Made by a program: the position numbers and the translations under genes
Notes under the pieces: generated by a model
Told to the model about the DNA's origin: nothing
The model's input: the letters and a program-made list of their open reading frames with translations, nothing else
Database searches by the model: none
Source: Pelagophyceae sp. CCMP2097
Lineage: Eukaryota; Sar; Pelagophyceae
Direction: 5' to 3'
Length of the DNA: 55,588 bases
NCBI GenBank assembly: GCA_026770575.1
Contig: MU657215.1
Location: 92,389-147,976, forward strand
Part shown: piece after piece, positions 31,947-40,819 of the stretch
Position numbering within the stretch: the stretch's first letter is position 1
How the letters are laid out: each line of letters begins with the position of its first letter

Positions 31947-33555
31947 TCAGGTAAAGTCGGGCAGGTCGTCGTCGTCGTCGTCGTCCATCTCCGGCTCTGG
32001 GACCTTTGCGATGCCGATCTCCTCTGGCGGCGCCTCTGGCGGGGAAATGGTTTTGGCAAGTGCCGCGTACTCGAAATCCAGCGTCGCCAGGTGACCTAAC
32101 AAGGCGCTCGATTGTGCCACAGAGCGTGAGGACGCACGGCTCGCGAGCGCGGCGTGAAACTTTTCTGGGTCGGGCATACGGATGGAAATGAGCAAGTCCT
32201 CGGCAGCTTCGGCTTGGGAAGTCTTGCAATACGTGCCTAAAACGGGCTCCCACGCGCCGGAAGAGAACGAGACACACGTCGGACGTACTCATGGCGTTGA
32301 TGGCGGCGAGGAAGGACGCGTCGGCTTGTTCGACGTCGCCTGCGGCTTGCGTCGGCAAGCGGTTGTTTTTAAGGCGGCCTCACCGCCGGCGAGGTGGAGG
32401 ATGGTCACTGCGGCGAGGGCGCGCGCGCGTCCCGGCGAGTCGTCGGGGACTCGCGCGGCGTCCATGGCCGCGAAGAAGCGCGGCGCCGCCGCGATGGCCG
32501 CCTACCGTCAGCGCGTTGGGTCGTGATGACGAGGTCGAGCGTCGAGAGCTGCGACTTGGTACATCCCTCGGAGTCTCGCAACCCGGAATGTCATTGCACA
32601 CCCTCGTGCCACGCACCTCGAGGGCGCCGTGCTGACCGAAGAAGTTAAAAGCGGCTTTGAAGACGTCTGGTGCCGAGACATTCCCAAGCGCCGCGTCTGC
32701 GTAGTCCATGGCCTCTTCCAGCACCTCCACCCGCGCGGCAAGCGGACTCTCGGGCATGAGCTTTAAAGCGCCCTTGACAAGCGTGTCCGCCGCGCGCAGA
32801 GACTCGGCAGCCGCCTGCAATGGCAGAGTCATGGATCGCTTCCGACAATGCGCAAACTCGCCGCCCACTCGGCCGCCGCGCGGAGGATGAGCGGGCCGAC
32901 CTCGGCCGGCGCCGCGATGACGGCCTGCTTGGCCGCGCCTTCGAGGTCCGCCTGCGAGGGTGCGTCGGGACGCGTGTCGCATTCCAAGAGATATTTTGCT
33001 CACGGCGGCCGTGGAGTGCGCTTGGACCTTTGTATGCGCGTCGGCGGCCTTGATGTACGCCGACTGCGCGCGCTGCGCGTCGCCCGCCGCCGCGTAGAGC
33101 GCCGCCGCTTTGGTCTAGACAAGGCGGAAAGGTGCGCGAGGGCGTTCACAGGTGCCGCGTTTTTCGAACGATGCGAGGCAGACAGATGGATTCGGGGCCG
33201 ACTGATGGGCCGACGATCGAAGGGTTCGGGGCCAAAAGAGAGGCCGATGGGTGGATTCGGGGCCAGATGTTCTCACATATCTCGGGGCCGCCATGCCCAC
33301 GTCGGCGCTCCACATCAAGCGCGCGAAGCCCGTGGGCTTGGTGACGAACGCATCGGCCTCTGCGAGCATGGCGTTTGCTTTGGCCAGCTGACCGGCGTTG
33401 ACCGCCTTCACCGCAACGCTCTTCGGTGGTTCCGGCATCTTCACGACTTGAGACATGGGCCGCGGCCGCTGGGCTTTCGGCGCAACCGGGCCGCCCACCT
33501 TGGTCGGGCCGCCACCGCCGAAGAGCGAGTTGCGGTCGGCCTCGTACGAGGCCAT
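31947..33555 (-). CDS. gamma-SNAP-like vesicle fusion adaptor
   Basis: A TPR-like all-helical protein that would link NSF to SNARE complexes for disassembly after membrane fusion. ATG 33555 starts an exon with a Gly/Pro linker followed by 'LAKANAMLAEADAF', the N-terminal SNAP helix. Further exons encode 'KAAALYAAAGDAQRAQSAYIKAAD' in pattern (about 33110-33010), 'GPLILRAAAEWA' and 'LQAAAESLRAADTLVKGAL' (about 32900-32640), 'ADASFLA' (about 32300) and 'EDLLISIRMPDPEKFHAAL' (about 32200). The protein ends in an Asp run and 'LPDFT', consistent with the acidic SNAP C-terminus. At least five introns are inferred from frame changes and GTGCGT-like borders; exact borders were not all resolved. One intron (about 33150-33300) holds GGGGCC-rich repeats. 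Confidence 0.75.
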
Positions 33556-33727
33556 CCCCGCGTGATCGCTGAAAATACCTTGGGATTTCAAGTTTGTTTG
33601 GGGCTCCCTTCTCGAGGGCCTTCGACGACGGCGCCGCGGTGCTTCGTCAATATTCGACTGGGCGTCGTGGTGGAATGATTTTAAAACGAGCCGCGCGGGA
33701 GCCCCTTTGGGCTCTCCGGGCGCCGGC

Positions 33728-35187
33728 TCAGAACGGGTTGTACGGCTGTTGTGGTTGGGCGTATTGCTGTTGGGCGTAAGCCTGCTGCACCCCAGGCGGC
33801 ACCTGCTGCGCGTACTGCGGCTGCATCGCCGAGTGCGGCATCGCCTGCTGCGGCGCGTACTGCTGCTGCATCGACTGCTGCGGCTGCTGCATCGACGGCG
33901 CGTACTGCGGCTGCTGCTGCTGCGGGTGCATGGGCTGCTGCGCGTACTGCGGCTGCATGGGCTGCTGCATCGACTGCTGCGGCGGCATGGGCTGCTGCAT
34001 CGACTGCGGCGCGTACTGCTGCTGGTAGCCCGCGGGCCCACCGTGCTGCATCGACTGCGGCGGCATGTGCTGCGAATACTGCGGCTCGGGCGGGCCCGGC
34101 CTCGCCATGCCGCCTTGAGGCATGCCGCCGTAAGGCGGCTGCATTTGTTGAAAGTGTTGCGGTTGCTGCTGCTGCGGCGGCTGCTGTTGCTGCTGCTGCA
34201 TCTGTTGCTGCCGCGCAAGCTGCAGCTTGAGCTGCGCGAGTTCTGCGTGCTGCGCCTCCAGCCGGCGCTGAACTTCTCGTTGCTCGGCCGTCAGAAGCAT
34301 GCCCGCGTCCGGGATAAACACCGCCGGCCCGGCGTCGCAGGCGTCAAAGTCCAGCAGGTCGACGACCGGCGCCGGCCGCTGCGAGAAGCCCCGCTCCTCA
34401 AAGGGCGCCGGCGCCGAGAACCTTCCCGCGGCCATGGACGCCGACCCGTCGAGGAAGCCCGGAATCTCGGCCAGCGAGTGCCCCGCGCCGATGACTATGC
34501 CGCTGCCGGCGCCGACGCCGCCGAGCTGCTGCGTCCGGAGGACGTCGACGTTTGCGGCGGCCTCTGACCGCAGTAACCTGATCTGGTCGACGTTTGCGAG
34601 CAGACCGGTCAACTCCGCCGCCCGGCGCCTTACGTCCTGGCCCTCGTCGCGGCCGCCGCGCTGGAAGGCGTACTTGCCCGCCGTCGCCGAATTGTACTCG
34701 CCGAGGTCTTTGATTGAACGTTGCATGCGCCACGTCCCTGCAAGCGTCGTTGGTTGCCACAAAGAGTCGCCGCTCGTTTGCAACAAAGGTTCGCCCACTC
34801 ACGGTCGACGACGTGCTCGGCGCCGTAGATGACGAGGTATCGCGTGACGATGATGGCGTTCACCTTTTTTTACGCTTTGAAGGGGCCACGAACGAGGCGC
34901 GGGACGCACGAGGATGCGCCACGTCGCTGTCGGCAAGAGCGCCTTTTCTAAAAGGTCAAACATGTCGCTGCACATGCGCCGGTCGCTCGAGTAGTTGACG
35001 AGGTTGCGCAGCGCCTGACAAAGGCCGCCGTCGAGCGTCGTGCAACAGACACACACCAGTGGGGGCTGCGAAAAATGCCATTCCGACGCACAGTGGGTGA
35101 AGGTTCGCGCTTGGCGTCGTCGTAGACGATGGCGCGGATGTCGCGCACCCACTTGGCGTCCCCCGCGCCGAGGATCAGCGACGCCAT
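33728..35187 (-). CDS. epsin-like ENTH-domain endocytic adaptor
   Basis: Exons 35187-35092, 35065-34910, 34863-34803 and 34737-33728 total 1323 nt (440 aa). The N-terminal 150 residues follow the ENTH fold, with '[20 protein letters not shown]', '[20 protein letters not shown]' in part, and '[18 protein letters not shown]' before '[11 protein letters not shown]'. ENTH domains bind PtdIns(4,5)P2 and bend membranes. The linker has a clathrin box, 'LLDFD'. A long Gln/Pro/Met/Tyr-rich tail follows and the protein ends in 'YNPF', an NPF motif for EH-domain partners. These features point to clathrin-mediated traffic. Donors are GTGCGT twice and GTGAGT. The start lies 101 nt from the start of the divergent coproporphyrinogen oxidase gene. 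Confidence 0.82.
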
Positions 35188-35288
35188 CGGCGCGCGACGC
35201 CGCACGCTGCCAGTGGCAAACTCGAGGAATTTTGCGGCCGAGATCCAACGGTCCCTCAACGAACTCTTCTTGAAGAACCCAAGGTCGG

Positions 35289-36642
35289 ATGCTGCGCCTC
35301 CTCATCGTGCTCGCGGCCCCGGCGGCGGCGCTCGTCGCCGACGGCAGCGCCGGCCGCTCCGCGGCGCTGCGGCCCACCCAGGCGGCGGCGGCAGCGGCGG
35401 CGGCGCCCACGAAGGGTGCGTACTTACGAGCGTATCCTCGCCGAAGTGAAGCGCGCTGGGGCCCGCCGCGGCCGCAACGACGCCGCTGGATCGCAACCCT
35501 TAGGCTCGACGCCGTGGGACGTGCCGCATCAGCGTCAATTGAGCGACTCTGCACTTTGCCGGCCGCCTGGCCATGAGTCGCCGCCGGCGGTCCCGGCCAT
35601 ACCCCGCCTCTTCTCAGGACCACGTGGCCACGGCGTCGGCGCCGGAGTCGATGGTGAAGGGCGTCGAGGGCAACGAGTCGATGCGGCGCCGCTTCGAGCA
35701 GATGATCCGCGCGGCGCAGGACAGCATTACCACAGCCATCGAAGAGTGAGAATCTTCTGGGCCTCGACGATGCCCTCGACCCGTACGCTCAGGCTCGACG
35801 GCGGCGCGACGTTCCAGGAGGACACGTGGCTGCGCGAGAACGGCGGCGGCGGCATTTCGCGCGTGATGAAGGACGGCAAAGTCTTTGAGAAGGCGGGCGT
35901 GTCGGTCTCCGTGGTATATGGCGCCATGCCGCAAGAGGCGCTGCAGTCGGCGACGACGCGCGGCGCGGACCGCGCCAAGGGCTACGCGCCGGGCGAGAAG
36001 GTTCCTTTCTTCGCCTGCGGCATTTCGTCGGTGATGCACCCGCGCAACCCGATGGCCCCGACGATGCATTTCAACTACCGCTACTTCGAGACGGACGGCG
36101 GCGTCTGGTGGTTCGGCGGCGGGACGGACATCACGCCCTCGTACCTCTTCGAGGACGACATGGCGCACTTCCACGGGACTTACAAGGGCATCTGCGACGA
36201 GCATGACCCGGAGTACTACCCAAAGTTTAAAAAGTGGGCAGACGACTACTTCAAGATCCCGCACCGCGGCGAGACGCGCGGCCTCGGCGGCATCTTCTTC
36301 GACGACCAAAACGACAAAACACCCGACGAACACTTTGCCTTTTCCGAGGCCTGCGCCAACGCCGTCATCTCCGCGTACGTCCCAATCGTGCAAAAGCGCA
36401 AGGACTCCGAGTACACGCAGAAGCAAAAGGAGTGGCAGTTGATGCGCCGCGGCCGGTACGTCGAGTTCAACCTGGTGTACGACCGCGGTACCATCTTCGG
36501 GTTGAAGACCGGCGGCCGCATCGAATCCATCCTCATGTCTCTCCCCGAGACGGCGCGCTGGGAGTACGACCATAAAGTCGAGGAAGGAAGCAAGGAGGCG
36601 GAGATCATGCAGTGCTTCCGCGAACCCCGCGAGTGGCTCTAA
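35289..36642 (+). CDS. coproporphyrinogen III oxidase (oxygen-dependent), plastid
   Basis: Oxidative decarboxylation of coproporphyrinogen III in heme and chlorophyll synthesis. Exons 35289-35415, 35504-35520, 35618-35745 and 35793-36642 total 1122 nt (373 aa). The second exon is only 17 nt. Family motifs are intact: '[16 protein letters not shown]', '[11 protein letters not shown]', '[14 protein letters not shown]', '[16 protein letters not shown]' and '[19 protein letters not shown]'. The N-terminus is a hydrophobic signal followed by an Ala-rich transit-like stretch, fitting plastid import through the ER, although no clear Phe motif follows. Donors are GTGCGT, GTGCCG and GTGAGA. Length equals the usual family size. 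Confidence 0.92.
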
Positions 36643-38129
36643 ATCCTTAATCGTTTAAATTTAAAGGGCCCACAGGGCCCCGCAGGGGCCGGCGGCTATT
36701 TGTTTGCTGATAATAACGTATTTTTTGCCTTTTTTTTTCGTCGATAGTTTGCATTCAGTTGAGGCTGAAGAACTTCCGTGAGCCGATTATCTGGTACCTT
36801 TTTGGCGTTGACGAGTAAAGGTATTGGCAAGATTTAAAAAAATCGCCGAATATTTTCGTCGATAGTTTTACATTCACGTCAGGCCGTAGATCGTTTGCGC
36901 GTGAGTCCCTGCAAACCCTCCCGTGCGTTTGCGCGTCAAGGTCGGGGCAAGAGGTATTTGGTGAATGTAGGGGCCGAGTCCCATCACTAGGAATCCTAAG
37001 CAATATAGTTGGCTCTCTAAAATGGCTTCCGAAGATGCGCGTTGAAAATTGATAGAATCACAAAAATCATACGCGTGCACAATAAAATCAAAAGTGTAGG
37101 TCGCAACACGGCAGCTATAAGTGAGATAACGACGGCCTTAGAGGCATTGTAGCCATACGAAGAGATGGGCACAAGAGAAATTGGCGCAATCGAAGAGGAA
37201 AAGAAACTATGAGGCATGAAGGTTAAACGTTATAATTTATATTCCGGAAAGCGACATACATGTATATAGCCTGCTGCAACCGCCCCTTTTTAGGCACCGG
37301 ACGCCCATGCCACCTGGGCTCTTCCTCGCCACCCCCACCCCCGACGCGCTCCAAGTTCACCTTGGACCCGGTCTCTGTTGCAGCAACAACAGCCTATAAG
37401 TCTTGCAGACTATCTAATTTAGCTCGGAGGCAACGGGCACAGACGGAGGGAAGGACCCAGGCTATGCCCTGGGCCGAAACGCGGTACATCCCCACCCCGT
37501 TTGGGCACTACTTGCCGCCGACGCACCCGCACCCCAACCGGCTACCCCACCGAACCACGACCGAAGTGCCAAAGCGCTTGGGCGTCCAAACCGGCGCGAG
37601 GAGACGCGCGCTTCATGCGCGAGAACGTTCTCCGAAGCACGGGCACCCGGGCCTCCGGGCCTGGAAGCCCACCTTTGACTCGGGTTTGGCGGTTATTCCC
37701 GCCTGGGCCAGCCCCACCCAGGGTGGATTTTAAGCAAGCAATCATCAGCCGATTCGGAACCGAGCTAATGACCCGAAGACATGATGATTCGTTCAAGGCG
37801 TGCCATTGGTCGCTGAATCTTACAATATCACTATGCTCAAAGTCAGGACCAATACCAGATCTAATGCTGGAAGCGGTGATGGGCATCGGAACAACAGAAT
37901 GCAAAAAGCGCACCATCATTGCAATCGGCGTTGATCAGACGTCGATAGAATGATGATGTAAAACGTTCTGTTCTTTGGTATCTAAACACTTGTACATGGG
38001 GCCCGATCTAGGAGAACTTTATTATTTGTATGCTTTGCACGTGAGAGCCTCGTCCACGAGCGTGGAACTTTTTTAGACATTGCCAAGTTAGGATTCCTAC
38101 CTGCGAGCCACACATTTCTTCAACATATT
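36643..38129. other. AT-richer gene-poor island
   Basis: About 1.5 kb with visibly lower GC than the rest, except for a GC-rich core at 37300-37740. The open frames (for example a hydrophobic one at 37217-37017 minus and one at 37501-37953 plus) lack recognisable domains. A direct repeat containing TTTCGTCGATAGTTT lies at about 36737 and 36857. Reverse-complementary 11-mers TAGGAATCCTA (36988-36998) and TAGGATTCCTA (38089-38099) bracket 1.1 kb. This may be a degenerate mobile element. Confidence 0.5.
36675..36694. repeat. 20-nt element shared with 55194-55213
   Basis: The 20-mer beginning GGGCCCCGCAGGGG is found exactly at 36675-36694 and 55194-55213. It contains the short inverted repeat GGCCCC/GGGGCC. 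The first copy starts 33 nt after the coproporphyrinogen oxidase stop and could form a 3' UTR hairpin. Confidence 0.7.
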
Positions 38130-38417
38130 CTAGACATGGTCCTCCGGGACTGGACATCCTGTGATTTTTATTACATTACACATTACCTGCGCGGCGTTTT
38201 CTTTACCCAGCGCCTTGGAGCAGTAGTGGCAGGATTTGCACTTGGCGCAGTGCTTGCCGTCCGGCGCGGCGCAGACGCAGCAGGGCTTCGGGGCCGCGGC
38301 CGGCGGCTCGGCCATCGGTCCCGGAGAGTCGGCGCCCGGCCGCCTCGCGGACCTCCTCGCCCGACTCGGAGGCGCGTCGCACGTGCAACGGTGCAATTCG
38401 ACGTACGATGCCGCCAC
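38130..38417 (-). CDS. partial MYND-type zinc finger protein
   Basis: A minus-strand exon encoding 'CCVCAAPDGKHCAKCKSCHYCSK', the first half of a MYND finger (C-x2-C...C-x2-C...C-x2/3-C). It ends at CAG before GTAATG near 38190. The second half of the finger (C-Q-x-x-W...H) would have to come from the adjoining AT-rich island, where I cannot find it. The exon may be the 5' part of a gene that continues undetected, or a gene broken by an insertion. The start may be an internal ATG before 'AEPPAAAPKP'. Confidence 0.4.
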   Translation of the reverse strand: MAASYVELHRCTCDAPPSRARRSARRPGADSPGPMAEPPAAAPKPCCVCAAPDGKHCAKCKSCHYCSKALGKENAAQVMCNVIKITGCPVPEDHV

Positions 38418-39070
38418 CCGTTCGATCCCGGGTTTGGCATGCGGGACCTTAGGATTTCATCGGATCGTTTCGGGTTTCCCGCCTTGAGTCGTTCGAACGT
38501 CGCGATCGAGTCCTCGGCGGCGCTCTCGACGCGGGAGCCCGCGGGCGTTTGTCGAGGCGCAGGCCCTCGCGTTTAGCGGTGGGCCGCTCGTTTTTGGATG
38601 GCGCGGCGGCGGAGATGGCTGATACTGTTTGGGTTTGGGGGTATGACCGCAGGCGTAAAACCTTTCGCTAACCTCGGCGTCGTCGTGAGTCCCGTCCGGG
38701 GGAACGCGGATCGCCTCGCGCATGCCCGCACCGCAGGTACGGTGCGACGCGCCGCCGCCTAAGGGACCGCGACGCATCGTCGTCATCTCCGAGAGAAAGA
38801 CTCGTCTTTGCGTGCCTCGCCCGACGCACCGCGCTAGGCCGGAGACGCTGGCCACGCCCGCGCTGCAGCGCATCCGTCAGTCCCACCCCCGCGCCGCTCC
38901 TTTGCGGCCGCGCGGACGACGCCGCGTAGGGTTGCAGGGCGTGACGCGCGCGCGGTGAGATCCGCCCTGGCAGACGCGTGCCACCCCACCCGCGGGAGAC
39001 GCGCGCCGCGAGCGACTGTTGGCCGCGAGCGCGGCATGCGCCTTTGCGAGTGGGAACACGTGTGTCATAG
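38418..39070. other. spacer / unresolved 5' exons of the GH17 gene
   Basis: About 650 nt between the MYND exon and the first confident GH17 exon. Open frames on both strands are ambiguous. One or two N-terminal exons of the glucanase, including its signal peptide, are expected here. Confidence 0.35.
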
Positions 39071-40698
39071 GCTCCTGACGTACGACACTTCGGCCATCGA
39101 GCAAACTGCGGCTGCCCTCGGCGACGACTCTATCATAGTCGTCTCCGTCCCAGACGAAGAGGTCGCCGCCGTCGCGCAGTCGCCGAGCGCCGCGCGCGCC
39201 GTCTGCAACGAAGCGCGGACCCGCGCCGACGAAAACCGGCACGGCGATGCAGAGGCCCGGGCGGATACCCGTGGCTGTCGTATGCACAACACGGATGATA
39301 CCGTAGGTGGCGCCTTTCGTGCGCAGCGGGTCCGTGGAGCTCGTGATCATGGGCATCACGGCGCCGTCGGGCGTCGGCGATTTGGAGATGCTCGCTGACG
39401 CAATGTCAAACGTCTGGCAAGCCTGCCACGACGCAAACGCCACGGTGCGACGCCGCCATGTCTGAAGAGGTCCCAGCCCAACCCTGTAGGGCTCAGGACC
39501 CTGGAGACGACGACTTTTCGACGCCGCGTCCTAGGTGCGCGTGACGACGATGTTCTCCTTGGCGGCTCTGAGGTCCTCTTTCCCGCCCTCGGCGTCGCTC
39601 TTCGCGGCGCCGGGCCCTCTCTCCGTCATCCTGGCGCAGCTGCGGTCGACGGCGTCGCCCTTTGTGGTGGAGCTGGATCCTTACTTGGCTTGGAGGCAGT
39701 GGTATTACGACATTTCGTTGGACTACGCACTTATGGCCAAACGGGAAGCCATCGACGCGCCGCAGTTCGTCGACGACGGATCCGGCCACGCGTACTGGAA
39801 CTTGTTCGACGCCATGTGCGTGCCTTTGAATATCGCCTGCCTTCGAATATTGCGTAGGTTGGACGCGATTGCGTAGGTTGGACGCGGTGCGGTGGGCCCT
39901 CGCAAGAGAGTCGTTTGGCGACTTGGAGGTCGTCGTCGGCGCCGTCGGATGGCCCTCGGGCATCCCGCCGTCGGTGTCGCGCGACGGGCGCCTCGGCTAC
40001 GGCGACAGCGGCAACGGTGCGGACGTGGGGGCGACTGTTTTTAACGCGGCAATGTTCAACTCGCGACTTGCGCACCACGTTGGAGCGTGCGACGCCATCG
40101 CCTCCCCACCCCAAACACTCCACGGCGGCTGCGTCAACGTCTACATCCACGAGGCCACGGACTCTGGAGCAGGCGTGTCCTCGGGAGATGGGATGGACTG
40201 GGGTCTGTGCAGCAGTGCTGGGAGGCTGAAGTACTCTTTGCAGTCCGGCAACGCCCTGGCCTCCAGAACGCGAGGTAGCGACGAACCCGGAGAAGGGTAC
40301 GTCCCGATGCTTGTTGCCCCCGCCGACCTTGGAGTAGGCTCCTTTCGACGCCCGGCGGCCGTCTTGCTTTAGCCGTACTAGCGCTGACCGTCGGCGCTTT
40401 CGCTCTCTCGGTCGCAGGGTACTCAGCCTGGCGCCGGCGCACGTTCAGGCATCACTCACCAGATTACGTCGCGCGCGTCATCCGCGCCACGCAAAAGACG
40501 GCAGAGGCAAACTTGCGAGACGAGCGGCAGCGGCGCGCCGGGTCGGGCGGCCACCACCTCTACCAGCTGGCGCCGGTGAACGAGCTGGACCAGGGCCGGA
40601 CCGAGTCGATGGTCCTTGCGGAAGAAGAGATGCGCAACGTTCCAGACACTCTCGACCTCTACCCACCACCCGACGATGAAGCATCAGAGTTGCGGTAA
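39071..40698 (+). CDS. GH17 glucan endo-1,3-beta-glucosidase, membrane-anchored (5' end missing)
   Basis: Exons encode the GH17 barrel in order: 'LLTYDTSAIEQT' and 'IIVVSVPDEEVAAVA' (from 39071), 'ELVIMGITAPSGVGDLEML' (about 39310-39450), 'VVELDPYLAWRQWYYDISLDYAL' in part (39535-39810), then 'DLEVVVGAVGWPSG' with the strand-7 region that normally carries the nucleophile Glu; here the usual E-x-G-W-P reads GAVGWPSG, so the catalytic residue needs checking. 'VFNAAMFNSRLAHHV' follows. The last exon has one transmembrane helix ('LAVLALTVGAFALSVAGY') and a 90-residue cytosolic tail. The enzyme would act on beta-1,3-glucans at the cell surface or on storage laminarin. The acceptor before the WPSG exon is tandemly duplicated. 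Upstream exons are unresolved. Confidence 0.7.
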
Positions 40699-40819
40699 AT
40701 CAAAACAGTCTCGTTACATAGCCCCGAAGCGCCGGTCACAGACCATTCATGCCCGTCATGCGGTACTTCAGACGCAGCCTTCTATCAAAATAGGTTTAGG
40801 TTCTATAAGCGAGGTTAAT

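Noticed and set aside
37501..37953. 150-codon plus-strand frame in the AT-rich island
   Set aside because: Mixed composition, no domain and no splice support; possibly part of a repeat.
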